Origin: Bacteroidales bacterium
GTDB lineage: Bacteria > Bacteroidota > Bacteroidia > Bacteroidales > UBA932
DNA: 64,000 nucleotides
Direction: 5' to 3'
NCBI GenBank assembly: GCA_015060445.1
Contig: SUYL01000031.1
Span: 1 to 64,000 of the forward strand
In this document: in pieces, positions 49,970-59,699 of the stretch
Layout: every line of letters begins with the position of its first letter
How positions within the stretch are numbered: position 1 is the first letter of the stretch
Notes under the pieces: model-generated
Told to the model about the DNA's origin: nothing
The model's input: only the letters and a program-made list of their open reading frames with translations
Database searches by the model: none
Made by a program: the position numbers and the translations under genes

Positions 49970-50026
49970 ATTAACCTTAAAAAAAACCTTTATGAGAAAA
50001 GCAAAGTTTTTCTTGACAGTACTCTC
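49970..50026 (+). repeat. Right arm of the 57-bp inverted repeat (susC 2 leader and start)
   Basis: Begins ATTAACCTTAAAAAAAACC, contains the susC 2 ATG at 49992 and ends within codon 12. It is the inverse copy of 49214-49270 with one mismatch. Confidence 0.9.
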
Positions 50027-53000
50027 GCTATTTGCTGTATGTTCTGTTTGGGCTCAGAACATTACAGTTAAGGGTACAGTCAGCGACGCTGCGGACAAAT
50101 TGCCGCTAATTGGCGCCGGTGTACAAGTAAAAGGCAACTTACAAGGGGCAACTACAGACATTGATGGACAATTTACCATCAGTTGCGATGCTAACGCCAC
50201 ACTTGTAATAAGTTATGTGGGCTATAAAAGCCAGGAAGTTGCAGTAAACAACAAAAGCATTGTAAATGTAATGTTACAGGCTGATTCCGAATCTTTGGAA
50301 GAGGTTGTACTTACAGCATATGGCCCTCAATCAAAAAAGTCATTTACTGGAACAGCATCTGTTGTAAAGGCAGATCAGATCAAAAACTTGAATGTAAGTT
50401 CAGTATCCAAGGCACTCCAGGGACTGGCTTCTGGTGTGATGGTTGTTAGTGGCACCGGCCAACCTGGTGAGAATGCAACAATCCGCATCCGTGGTGTAGG
50501 CTCTTATTCAGGCTCAAATGAGCCCCTTATAGTTGTTGACGGTGTAGTTTATAATGGCAACATGAACTCAATCAACCCTAATGATATAGAGTCCTTTACT
50601 GTCCTTAAGGATGCCAACTCTACCGCCCTATACGGCTCAAGAGCTGCCAATGGTGTAATTCTCATCACTACCAAATTGGGAACACCAGGTAAGGCTACTT
50701 TTAATGTAACTGCTACATACGGCTTGAGTTCTAGAGCTGTTGAAGATTACGAGTATCTGAATACCCAGCAATACATGGAAACACAATGGGCAAAAGGATA
50801 CAAAGAGGCCGTTGATTACGGATATACAGACCAGCAGGCACGCAGTTATGCTACAGGCTCTGTTCTTGATTATCTAGTTTACAACCCATACAACGTAAAC
50901 AATCCTATAGGTGAAGACGGCAAACTTATGTCCAATGCAAAATTGCTCTATGAGGAAAACTGGTATGATGTTTTGTTCAGGACAGGACAGAGACAGGAAT
51001 ACACACTTCAGGCAGCAGGAGGCAGCAAAGAGGTACGTTATCTAATTTCAGGTGCATATCTTAATGACGAGGGTCTTGTTAGAGGATCTGAATTCAACAG
51101 ATACAGTATCAGAGGTAAAATAGATGCCAACATGACCAAATGGCTTAAAGTTGGACTGAATATGGGACTTTCGTACAGCACACAGAACTACCCTACTCAG
51201 GGAGGAACATCTACACGTAACTCCGTTCAATGGGTAAGAAGTGTTCCGGGAATCTATCCAGCATATATGAGGGACAAGAATGGAGAATTCATCCTTGATG
51301 AAGCAGGAAACAAACAGGCTGACTACGGAACAAACACAGTTTGGGAAAGAGACAGACCAGTATCATCAAACTCCAATCCGTTGGGTACATTCATGTATGA
51401 TGAAATATTATACAAACGCTTCCTATCCAATAATGTAGGCTATATAGAGGCAAAATTCCTAAAGGATTTCTCATTCAGAAGCACATTGGGAGTTGATTAT
51501 TACTTATTGGGCGGCAAATCTTACTATAACAACAAATACGGTGACGGCACAGCCTATGGCGGACGTAGTAACCGTACCAGAGAGATTACCGCTACACTTT
51601 CTTGGACCAATACTTTAACTTGGGACAAGACATTCAATAGTAAGCACCACGTAAATGTGCTGTTGGGTACAGAGTCCAATACATACGACTATGACAATGT
51701 TGAGGCAGAGAAAAGAGGTTTTGACTTCCCAGACACTGAGTTGACTTACGGAGCAAATCTCCAGACTGCAAACTCTTATACTACCGCATCAAGAAACTTC
51801 AGGACATTGTCCCGCGCAAATTACGACTATGACAACAGATATCATATTTCCGCTTCATTCACATATGATGGTACTTCCCGTTTCCACAGAGACTCTCGTT
51901 GGGGAGCATTCTGGTCGGTAGGTTTGGGTTGGAATATTGCCAATGAGTCATTCATGGAGAACGTTGAATGGTTAGATGTTTTGAAATTCAAGGCAAGTTA
52001 CGGAACTTCAGGTAACCAGAACCTTGGCTATTTCCCATACATGGCAACTTACAGCACCGGGTGGAATATACTTGGAAACCTTGGTTCAATAATCGGCACA
52101 CTTGGGAACAACAACCTTACATGGGAGAAACAGGGAATGCTTGATATTGGATTTGATTTTGCAATGTTTTCACAGAAGTTAAGCGGTTCAATCACATACT
52201 ATAACAAAAAATCGCAGGATCTGCTTATGGCCCGACCATTACCAATCTCAGCTGGTATCACATCTTACAATGACAACATTGGAGAGATGAAAAATAATGG
52301 TATTGAGTTTGATGCAAAAGGAGTCCTTCTAAAGGACAATGATATAGTATGGGATCTCGGCTTCAATGTATCATACCAACACAATGAAATTTCAGCACTT
52401 CCACAGGAGCAAGCTGAAGGTTTCAACAATGGGACCAAAAGAATTCAAGTTGGTGAGAGCAGATACTCATGGTATCTTATAGAGTATGCAGGAGTTGATC
52501 CTCAAGACGGAAAGCCTATGTGGTATAAGGACGTATTGGATGCTGATGGCAATGTAACAGGCGTTGAAACAACCAAGGATTATTCAAGCGGTTCTAAACA
52601 TATTGTTGGAGATGCTCTTCCAAAATACATTGGTGGTATAAATACCAACTTCTCGTGGAAAGGACTATATGTAAATGTTCTTGCATCATTTGCATTGGGC
52701 CATAAAGTGTATGATTCAGACTACGCAGGCCTTATGCACATGTTCAGCGATGACAGGACAGGATACCAATCATCTGTAGATGTCCTCAAGAGATGGCAGA
52801 AACCTGGCGACATTACTGATATCCCTGCCATAAACGAAGGTGACTACAGCAGTACTTCAACCGCTTTCTTAAGGAAAGGTGATTATTTGAGACTACGAAA
52901 TGTTACTATAGGTTATGATCTCTCAACAATACCTGCTGTAAAAAAGGCTGGCTTTGCAGGTTTGAGAGTATATGCTTCTGGTGACAATCTCGCTACAATT

Positions 53001-53105
53001 TTTGGAACAAAAGGCTTGGATCCTGAAATGGGAATTGATGGCGTTACCAATAATAACTCATCTGCCCTGAAAGTAATTTCTTTTGGTATCAACCTGCAGT
53101 TCTAA
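49992..53105 (+). CDS. SusC/RagA-family TonB-dependent receptor (locus 2)
   Basis: 1037 residues. Signal peptide MRKAKFFLTVLSLFAVCSVWA, almost the same as in locus 1, then the carboxypeptidase-regulatory-like domain, a plug (MNSINPNDIESFTVLKDAN, GSRAANGVILITTK) and a beta-barrel ending LKVISFGINLQF. The barrel differs strongly from locus 1, so substrates probably differ. Divergently arranged; no TGTCGGGA copy in the whole gene. Confidence 0.95.
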   Translation: MRKAKFFLTVLSLFAVCSVWAQNITVKGTVSDAADKLPLIGAGVQVKGNLQGATTDIDGQFTISCDANATLVISYVGYKSQEVAVNNKSIVNVMLQADSESLEEVVLTAYGPQSKKSFTGTASVVKADQIKNLNVSSVSKALQGLASGVMVVSGTGQPGENATIRIRGVGSYSGSNEPLIVVDGVVYNGNMNSINPNDIESFTVLKDANSTALYGSRAANGVILITTKLGTPGKATFNVTATYGLSSRAVEDYEYLNTQQYMETQWAKGYKEAVDYGYTDQQARSYATGSVLDYLVYNPYNVNNPIGEDGKLMSNAKLLYEENWYDVLFRTGQRQEYTLQAAGGSKEVRYLISGAYLNDEGLVRGSEFNRYSIRGKIDANMTKWLKVGLNMGLSYSTQNYPTQGGTSTRNSVQWVRSVPGIYPAYMRDKNGEFILDEAGNKQADYGTNTVWERDRPVSSNSNPLGTFMYDEILYKRFLSNNVGYIEAKFLKDFSFRSTLGVDYYLLGGKSYYNNKYGDGTAYGGRSNRTREITATLSWTNTLTWDKTFNSKHHVNVLLGTESNTYDYDNVEAEKRGFDFPDTELTYGANLQTANSYTTASRNFRTLSRANYDYDNRYHISASFTYDGTSRFHRDSRWGAFWSVGLGWNIANESFMENVEWLDVLKFKASYGTSGNQNLGYFPYMATYSTGWNILGNLGSIIGTLGNNNLTWEKQGMLDIGFDFAMFSQKLSGSITYYNKKSQDLLMARPLPISAGITSYNDNIGEMKNNGIEFDAKGVLLKDNDIVWDLGFNVSYQHNEISALPQEQAEGFNNGTKRIQVGESRYSWYLIEYAGVDPQDGKPMWYKDVLDADGNVTGVETTKDYSSGSKHIVGDALPKYIGGINTNFSWKGLYVNVLASFALGHKVYDSDYAGLMHMFSDDRTGYQSSVDVLKRWQKPGDITDIPAINEGDYSSTSTAFLRKGDYLRLRNVTIGYDLSTIPAVKKAGFAGLRVYASGDNLATIFGTKGLDPEMGIDGVTNNNSSALKVISFGINLQF

Positions 53106-53129
53106 TTTACTACTGACCATAAAAAAAGA

Positions 53130-54575
53130 ATGAAAATGAAAAAAATATTTCTAATCATATTAACAGCATTTGCAATTACAAGTTGTGGCAATGACTGGTT
53201 GGATGTGGCAGAGCCCCACAACGGATCAGTAACACCAAACATTATGTATGCTGATGAGGCCGCAGTAACAAATGCTATAGTAGGCTCAATTGACTTGATG
53301 AAAGAATACTACTACGACAGGCATGTTACCGTGGGCTACAGATTCTACTACCTTGGACTTGATTTTATGGGTAATGATATTGTTTCAAACCCAGGACAAT
53401 GGTGGACCTATGAGGCTCAATGGCACCCTCTGATTTCTTCCGCCACAGGCTACCAGTCTTCGTATTATTGGGCAATGTTCTATGAAGTGATAAATGATGT
53501 AAACACGAAAATTGCAGGTATCCAGGAATGCAGTTTGAGTGACAGTTTCAAGGCTGCATCAATCGCTGAACTCAAGGCCATTAGAGCATACTCGTATTTC
53601 AACCTTGCCAGAGTTTTTCAATTCTCTTATGCCCACGCAGGTGAGAATGCTCCTTGTGTACCGTTGTACACAACACCTACCACTGCAGATACGAAAGGCA
53701 ATGACAGAGCAAGTATGAAAGAGGTATTCACCCTTATTATGGAAGATTTGAATGAGGCTGTAAATACTCTAGATGAGTCAAGGGCTGCTATTTTCAGAAT
53801 AAACAAAAATGTAGCTCTTCTCTGGCGAGCCAATGTAAACCTTGAGATGCAGAACTGGTCTGCCGCAGCAGCAGATGCAAAGGCCGCAAGAGCCGGATAT
53901 ACACTAATGAACTCCAAAACTTACAGATCAACAGGATTCAATGACATAAATGGCGCAGGTGAATGGATATGGGGATTCCCAATCCAGTCTGACCAGGCAA
54001 TGGGTTACGCATCCTTGTTTTCACACGTTGACATATTCCGCAAACAGAACGGCTATAAAAACTTCTTCATAAATGAAACCTTTGTTTCCAAATTTTCAGC
54101 AAGTGATATGAGAAACGTGTTTATTGATGTATCATATGCATTCCCTAGTTGGGGCAAATGGGGAGCTGCAAAATTCCAGGACAATGCAGATGCATGCGGA
54201 GATTACGGTATGCACAGGGCATCTGAAATGTATCTGGTAGAGGCTGAAGCGTTGGTTCAAAGCGGAAAAGAAGCAGACGGTCATGCTGTATTGTTTGAAC
54301 TGCAGAGCCATAGAGATCCATTGGCAGTAAAATCTGGCAACACTGGCGATAAACTTATTGAAGAGATTTTATTGGAAAGGAGAAAAGAGCTATACGGAGA
54401 GATTGGCACTGAGTTCTTTGATCTTAAACGCTACAATAAACCTCTTGTAAGAGATGGTAATCACCCTATTTCAGCAAAAATAACTGTTCCTGCCGGAGAT
54501 GGCAGATGGCTATTCCAAATACCTCAATCTGAGTATGATAGAAATCCAAATATCTCTACTCAGAACAAGCGGTAA
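53130..54575 (+). CDS. SusD/RagB-family outer-membrane lipoprotein (locus 2)
   Basis: 481 residues. Lipoprotein signal MKMKKIFLIILTAFAITSC, then AELKAIRAYSYFNLARVFQF and the C-terminal LYGEIGTEFFDLKRYNKPL with LFQIPQSEYDRNPNISTQNKR, all SusD features. It begins 24 bp after susC 2 and ends at a strong terminator. No third lipoprotein or glycoside hydrolase follows, so the substrate class cannot be read from neighbours. Confidence 0.94.
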   Translation: MKMKKIFLIILTAFAITSCGNDWLDVAEPHNGSVTPNIMYADEAAVTNAIVGSIDLMKEYYYDRHVTVGYRFYYLGLDFMGNDIVSNPGQWWTYEAQWHPLISSATGYQSSYYWAMFYEVINDVNTKIAGIQECSLSDSFKAASIAELKAIRAYSYFNLARVFQFSYAHAGENAPCVPLYTTPTTADTKGNDRASMKEVFTLIMEDLNEAVNTLDESRAAIFRINKNVALLWRANVNLEMQNWSAAAADAKAARAGYTLMNSKTYRSTGFNDINGAGEWIWGFPIQSDQAMGYASLFSHVDIFRKQNGYKNFFINETFVSKFSASDMRNVFIDVSYAFPSWGKWGAAKFQDNADACGDYGMHRASEMYLVEAEALVQSGKEADGHAVLFELQSHRDPLAVKSGNTGDKLIEEILLERRKELYGEIGTEFFDLKRYNKPLVRDGNHPISAKITVPAGDGRWLFQIPQSEYDRNPNISTQNKR

Positions 54576-54593
54576 TTTATAATGTTTGTTTGT

Positions 54594-54632
54594 AGGGCAG
54601 AAACAGAAAATCTGTTTCTGCCCTATTTTTTT
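54594..54632 (+). terminator. Terminator of SusCD locus 2
   Basis: AGGGCAGAAACAGA (54594-54607) and TCTGTTTCTGCCCT (54611-54624), a perfect 14-bp stem followed by ATTTTTTTC. Confidence 0.92.
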
Positions 54633-54710
54633 CTATTGTATTGAATAAAAAGAGACCATAATTCAACCGTTTTGCGTAATTTTATAGCAGAACCCCTAAC
54701 AAACATTATT

Positions 54711-55310
54711 ATGATTTATGGTTACATTAGAGTAAGCACGGACAAGCAGACCGTGGAAAACCAGAGATTTGAAATCAACAATTTCTGCAAAGTATTGAAT
54801 CTTAAAATTGACAAATGGATTGAGGAGACCATTTCAGGAAACATGGCTGTTGAAAAAAGGAAACTTGGCCTGCTCCTTAGGAAATTGTCAAAGGAGGATA
54901 TACTTATCTGCTCTGAGATATCCCGTCTTGGAAGAAATCTCATGATGATTATGTCCATACTGAATATGTGCATGGAAAAGGATATTCAAGTGTGGACCAT
55001 CAAGGATAACTACAGATTGGGAAATGACATAAACTCCAAAGTACTGGCATTTGCTTTCGGGCTAAGTGCAGAGATTGAAAGGAACCTCATTTCACAACGG
55101 ACCAGAGAGGCTCTTGCAAGGAAAAGGAATGAAGGAGTCATTTTGGGACGGCCAAAAGGGAGCAGATCCTTAAAACTGAAATTATCGGGCAAGGAGAATA
55201 AGATCAAAGCCATGCTGCAGGATGGATACAGCATATCCAATATTGCTAGGAGGATGAAGGTGAGCCGCTCTACGGCTTCCAGTTATATACAAAAAATGGG
55301 GTGGCAATAG
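54711..55310 (+). CDS. Small serine recombinase (Hin/Mpi/resolvase type)
   Basis: 199 residues. N-terminal catalytic domain MIYGYIRVSTDKQ with nucleophile Ser9, the conserved SEISRLGRN (about 65-73), long E-helix region FAFGLSAEIERNLISQRTREALARK, and a C-terminal helix-turn-helix (GYSISNIARRMKVSRSTASSYIQ). Size and layout are those of DNA invertases and resolvases, including the promoter-inverting Mpi type of Bacteroides. The open frame starts at 54672, but the ATG at 54711 gives the family start. It stands alone, with no transposase or phage genes, 135 bp after susD 2. Its target is unknown; the susC inverted repeats are the nearest candidate. Confidence 0.9.
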   Translation: MIYGYIRVSTDKQTVENQRFEINNFCKVLNLKIDKWIEETISGNMAVEKRKLGLLLRKLSKEDILICSEISRLGRNLMMIMSILNMCMEKDIQVWTIKDNYRLGNDINSKVLAFAFGLSAEIERNLISQRTREALARKRNEGVILGRPKGSRSLKLKLSGKENKIKAMLQDGYSISNIARRMKVSRSTASSYIQKMGWQ

Positions 55311-55324
55311 CCACCCCTATTTTT
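55298..55324. terminator. Terminator overlapping the recombinase stop codon
   Basis: GGGGTGGC (55298-55305) and GCCACCCC (55310-55317) around AATA. T-tracts follow on both strands (TATTTTT plus, ATTTTTTG minus), so it serves both the recombinase and gdhA. Confidence 0.85.
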
Positions 55325-55343
55325 ATAGAAGAAGAGGGATATA

Positions 55344-56687
55344 TTAGATGATACCCTGCTCCAACATAGCCTGAGCAACTTTCATGAAACCTGCAATGTT
55401 TGCACCTTTCACGTAGTCTACTCTACCGTCAGGAAGCTGACCGAATTTAACGCAAGCCTCGTGGATGCTCTGCATGATGTAGTGAAGTTTAGCGTCAACC
55501 TCAGCACCAGACCAGCTGATATGAGTAGCGTTCTGAGTCATCTCAAGACCTGAAGTTGCTACACCACCTGCGTTAACTGCTTTACCAGGAGCGAATAGGA
55601 TTTTTGCATCCTGGAAAGCCTTGATAGCCTCAGGAGTACAACCCATGTTAGAAACCTCACAGCAGCACCATGTACCGTTAGCAAGAAGTTGTTTAGCATC
55701 GTCACCGTTCAACTCGTTCTGGAATGCGCAAGGAAGAGCGATATCACATTTTACGCTCCATGCTTTCTTGCCTGCAGTGAATTTTGCAGCACCAGGGAAC
55801 TGGGTAGCCATATCCTCAACTTTGTTGCGGTTTGATGAACGCATAACAAGCATGTAGTCGATCATCTCTTTAGTGATACCGTCTGGAATCTCGCAAACGC
55901 CGTCTGGACCAGAGATAGCAACAACTTTAGCACCTAACTCAGTAGCTTTGGTTGCAGCACCCCAAGCAACGTTACCGAATCCTGAAAGGGCAACAGTTTT
56001 ACCTTTAATATCTTTACCTGCTTTTGCAAGAACGTGCTCAGTGAAATAAAGTGCACCGAAACCTGTAGCCTCTGGACGAAGGATTGAACCACCCCAGCAA
56101 GCACCTTTACCTGTAAGAACACCTGTATTGTACTCTCTTGCAAGTTTGGTGTACATACCGAACATGTAACCGATCTCACGTCCGCCAACACCTACGTCAC
56201 CTGCAGGAACGTCCTGATCAGGACCGATGTTGTGCCGCAACTCAAGCATGAATGCCTGGCAGAAACGCATGATCTCAGCGTCAGATTTTCCTACTGGATC
56301 GAAATCTGAACCACCTTTACCACCACCCATAGGAAGAGTAGTAAGTGCATTTTTGAAAGTCTGCTCAAAGCCCAAGAATTTAAGCATTGAAGGAGTTACT
56401 GCTTTATGGAAACGGATACCTCCTTTGTATGGTCCAATAGCTGCGTTGAACTGTACACGGTAACCCAAGTTTGTCTGTACCTCACCTTTATCATCTACCC
56501 AAGTAACACGGAATGTGAAGATTCTGTCTGGCTCAACGATTCTCTCAACGATTTTTGCTTTCTCAAACTCAGGATGCTGGTTGTAAACCTCCTCAATTGA
56601 CTCAAGCACCTCGTGAACTGCCTGTAGATACTCTGGCTCATGGCTGTATTTAGCCTGAAGTTTCGCCATTATTTCAGCTGCTTTCAT
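55344..56687 (-). CDS. gdhA: NADP-specific glutamate dehydrogenase
   Basis: 447 residues, hexameric class length. Aminates 2-oxoglutarate to glutamate. Seen: GPYKGGIRFH, PMGGGKGGSDFDP with the catalytic Lys, DVPAGDVGVGGREIGYM, and the nucleotide fold FGNVAWGAATKA. It sits next to the 2-oxoacid oxidoreductase genes, linking 2-oxoglutarate metabolism. Single-gene unit. No TGTCGGGA copy. Confidence 0.97.
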   Translation of the reverse strand: MKAAEIMAKLQAKYSHEPEYLQAVHEVLESIEEVYNQHPEFEKAKIVERIVEPDRIFTFRVTWVDDKGEVQTNLGYRVQFNAAIGPYKGGIRFHKAVTPSMLKFLGFEQTFKNALTTLPMGGGKGGSDFDPVGKSDAEIMRFCQAFMLELRHNIGPDQDVPAGDVGVGGREIGYMFGMYTKLAREYNTGVLTGKGACWGGSILRPEATGFGALYFTEHVLAKAGKDIKGKTVALSGFGNVAWGAATKATELGAKVVAISGPDGVCEIPDGITKEMIDYMLVMRSSNRNKVEDMATQFPGAAKFTAGKKAWSVKCDIALPCAFQNELNGDDAKQLLANGTWCCCEVSNMGCTPEAIKAFQDAKILFAPGKAVNAGGVATSGLEMTQNATHISWSGAEVDAKLHYIMQSIHEACVKFGQLPDGRVDYVKGANIAGFMKVAQAMLEQGII

Positions 56688-56750
56688 AACTAATGATTTA
56701 TTTTAAGTTGTTTTATTTATAAAAATTTTGTTAAGTGCCTTAATTCTTAA

Positions 56751-57770
56751 TTATTTAACCTCCCAAGTTGCACCTGAACGCAACAATTGGTCTATTGTAG
56801 AAATCTTTGCTTTCTCTTTAACCTCAGCCACCTGCTTGTGTACATTCTCATCATAGGTTGAGTCCTCAACATCTCTGATAACGCCCAATGCAACAGGGAA
56901 ATCAGGATATTTCATGTTTGCAAGCATTGTGTGGATAGGAAGTTTGTCATCTGAATGTGCGTCATGTACAAGGATATCCTTCTCAGTAACACCATTCTCA
57001 CCAATGGTAACAACCTTAAGTTGAAGACCGTCGAGAACAAGTCCCTTATCTCTGTTTGCGCCAAAAATCATTGGCTCACCATGTTTGAGGGTAATGGTTC
57101 TGTCTGCCCTTACAGATCTCTCTGCAAATTCCTGGTGTGTACCGTCGTTGAAGATTACACAGTTTACAAGCATCTCCATAATGGATGTACCTTTATGTTT
57201 GGCTGCCTGCACCATAATCTCCTGGTTAAGTTTCAACTCCGAATCCAAACTTCTTGCAAAGAATGTACCTCTTGCTCCCAATACCAATGCACCTGGAGTA
57301 AATGGCTCCTCTATTGAACCATAAGGTGATGTTTTGGTAATGATACCCCTCTTTGATGTAGGAGAGTACTGTCCCTTTGTAAGACCGTAGATTCTGTTGT
57401 TGAACAGAATAATGTTAAGGTCTATATTTCTTCTGATGGCATGGATAAAGTGGTTACCGCCAATTGCAAGTGAGTCACCGTCACCTGTAGCCTGCCATAC
57501 AGACAATTTTGGATTTGCCACCTTTACACCTGTAGAGATTGCTGTTGCCCTACCGTGGATTGAGTGGAATCCGTATGTATTCATATAATAAGGGAAACGT
57601 GAAGAACAACCGATACCTGATACAAAAACCAAGTCCTCCTTGTTGATGTTAAGTTCCTCACATACCTCAGGCATTGCTTTTAGGACAGAAGCCAGAACTG
57701 CGTGGTCACCGCAACCCGGACACCATCTTACTTCCTGATCACTTTTAAAGTCTTGTGATGTATATTTCAT
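56751..57770 (-). CDS. korB: 2-oxoacid:ferredoxin oxidoreductase, beta subunit (2-oxoglutarate type)
   Basis: 339 residues. TPP-binding subunit: WCPGCGDH near 17-24, GIGCSSRFPYY, the GDGDSLAIGGNH motif and NNRIYGLTKGQYSPTS. With the alpha subunit it decarboxylates a 2-oxoacid to the acyl-CoA and reduces ferredoxin. 2-oxoglutarate is the favoured substrate by family resemblance but others are possible. Starts 31 bp after korA. Confidence 0.92.
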   Translation of the reverse strand: MKYTSQDFKSDQEVRWCPGCGDHAVLASVLKAMPEVCEELNINKEDLVFVSGIGCSSRFPYYMNTYGFHSIHGRATAISTGVKVANPKLSVWQATGDGDSLAIGGNHFIHAIRRNIDLNIILFNNRIYGLTKGQYSPTSKRGIITKTSPYGSIEEPFTPGALVLGARGTFFARSLDSELKLNQEIMVQAAKHKGTSIMEMLVNCVIFNDGTHQEFAERSVRADRTITLKHGEPMIFGANRDKGLVLDGLQLKVVTIGENGVTEKDILVHDAHSDDKLPIHTMLANMKYPDFPVALGVIRDVEDSTYDENVHKQVAEVKEKAKISTIDQLLRSGATWEVK

Positions 57771-57801
57771 AACGATGTTTCTTTTGAAATTTAATTAATA
57801 A

Positions 57802-59631
57802 TTACAGAGCATTGACAGCGTCAACAATCTCTTTTACAATAAACGGTTGTCCTTGAACTTTATTCAACTGCTCAAATGTAAACTCAGGGTTAAGACCTCT
57901 CAAGTAGTTTACAAACTGGCCGCTGTTCAACTCGCAAACGATAATTTTCTTAAATCTCTTGAATACATCCTTAGTATTCTTAGGAAGCGGATTGATGTAG
58001 TCGAAATGGGCGAAACCTACATTCTTGCCTGCTGCAAGCAGTTCTTTTGTTGCTGTGTAAAGGTGACCGTAAGTACCACCCCAACCAACTATAAGGATAT
58101 CTCCCTCCTGGTTGCCTACAACCTCAAGTTCAGGAATATAGTTTGCAACTCTTGCAACTTTCTCAGCCCTGTTTGCTACCATCAGTTCATGGTTCTGAGG
58201 ATCTGATGAAATTGCACCGTGCTCTGCTTTCTCCAAACCTCCAACCCTGTGCTCCAATCCTGCTGTTCCAGGAAGGGCCCAGCGTCTTGCCCAACGCTCA
58301 AGGTCTCTCTCGTATGGTTTGAATTTGCCCTCGCATTTGTCAATGATAGGAGGAACAATTGGTGGGTATTTGCTTACATCAGGAATTCTCCAAGGCTCCG
58401 AACCGTTGCCAATGAAGCCCTCTGTAAGAAGGATTACAGGCATCATGTGCTCCAATGCATATTTTGCTGCATAGTATGCAGACTCAAAGCAATGTGATGG
58501 AGTACGTGCGGCCATTACCATAATTGGACACTCACCGTTTCTGCCGTAAAGTGCCTGCATAAGGTCTGTCTGCTCAGTTTTTGTAGGGATACCTGTAGAA
58601 GGACCGCTCCTCTGTACATCAACAATTACAAGAGGCAACTCTGTAATCATTGCCAGACCCAATGCCTCTGATTTCAATGAAAGGCCGGGACCTGAAGTTG
58701 TTGTTACTGCAAGGTTACCTGCATATGCTGCACCAATAGATGTACAGATACCGGCAATCTCATCCTCGCACTGAACGGTTTTTGCGCCAAATGCTTTGTG
58801 GATAGCCAACTCCTCAAGAATTACTGTAGCAGGAGTGATAGGGTAAGAACCGCAGAAAATAGGCAAACCTGATTTCTCAGATGCTGCCAAAAGACCCCAA
58901 GCGGTAGCCTGGTTACCGTTAATGTTCCTGTATACGCCAGGCTCCTGGTTTGCAGGCTCAATTCTATAGGTATTAGGAATTGCGTGGATATTGTGTGCGT
59001 AATTGTAACCGTCATTGAGCACTTTCTTGTTAGGGGCAATGAGGTTAGGTTTCTTCGCAAATTTCTTCTCAAGATACTCCTCTGTAAAATGTAGAGGGCG
59101 GTTGAACATGAAGTAACACATACCCAAAGTGAACATGTTCTTGCTACGTACTATTGATTTGTTGTCCAAACCGCTGTCCTTCAAGGACTCTTTTGTAAGA
59201 GTTGTAATAGGAGCCCAAATGATATGGTAATCTTTAAGGTTCATCTCCTCAATAGGGTCATTTGTCTTGAAACCGGCTTTCTCAAGGCCTTTCTCATCAA
59301 ATGCATCTTCATCAAGGATAATGCTTGCTCCAGGTTTTGCCCATTTGGCATTTGCTTTAAGCGCTGCAGGGTTCATTGCCACCAATACATCGCAAAAGTC
59401 ACCTGGGGTTTTTACCTCTGTCTGTCCAATGTGTACCTGGAATCCCGATACTCCCGCTACAGTACCTTGCGGTGCTCTAATCTCAGCCGGATAATCTGGA
59501 AATGTAGAAATCTCATTTCCATACAACGCAGAGGCATCTGCAAACAAAGTACCGGTTAGCTGCATTCCATCTCCCGAGTCGCCGGTAAAACGGATTACGA
59601 CCTCCTTTGTGTCAATAATTTTGTGTTCCAT
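57802..59631 (-). CDS. korA: 2-oxoacid:ferredoxin oxidoreductase, fused gamma-alpha subunit
   Basis: 609 residues. The N-terminal gamma domain (about 8-190, IRFTGDSGDGMQLTG) is fused to the alpha domain that binds the pyrimidine of TPP (GLLAASEKSGLPIFCGSYPITPAT, DEIAGICTSIGAAYAG, TTTSGPGLSLKSEALGLA). The C-terminal transketolase-like part (ILIVGWGGTYGHLYTA) closes the protein. First gene of korAB. Confidence 0.93.
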   Translation of the reverse strand: MEHKIIDTKEVVIRFTGDSGDGMQLTGTLFADASALYGNEISTFPDYPAEIRAPQGTVAGVSGFQVHIGQTEVKTPGDFCDVLVAMNPAALKANAKWAKPGASIILDEDAFDEKGLEKAGFKTNDPIEEMNLKDYHIIWAPITTLTKESLKDSGLDNKSIVRSKNMFTLGMCYFMFNRPLHFTEEYLEKKFAKKPNLIAPNKKVLNDGYNYAHNIHAIPNTYRIEPANQEPGVYRNINGNQATAWGLLAASEKSGLPIFCGSYPITPATVILEELAIHKAFGAKTVQCEDEIAGICTSIGAAYAGNLAVTTTSGPGLSLKSEALGLAMITELPLVIVDVQRSGPSTGIPTKTEQTDLMQALYGRNGECPIMVMAARTPSHCFESAYYAAKYALEHMMPVILLTEGFIGNGSEPWRIPDVSKYPPIVPPIIDKCEGKFKPYERDLERWARRWALPGTAGLEHRVGGLEKAEHGAISSDPQNHELMVANRAEKVARVANYIPELEVVGNQEGDILIVGWGGTYGHLYTATKELLAAGKNVGFAHFDYINPLPKNTKDVFKRFKKIIVCELNSGQFVNYLRGLNPEFTFEQLNKVQGQPFIVKEIVDAVNAL

Positions 59632-59652
59632 AAAGAATAATTCTCCTCTGTT

Positions 59653-59665
59653 ACGTAAAATACGT
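59653..59665 (-). promoter_or_regulatory. Palindrome in the korA leader
   Basis: ACGTA-AAA-TACGT, a perfect inverted repeat about 22 bp upstream of the korA ATG and downstream of the -7 box. It could be an operator or a short RNA hairpin. Confidence 0.35.
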
Positions 59666-59699
59666 AGTTATTTTTGTTAGTGTATTTTAAAAGATTACA

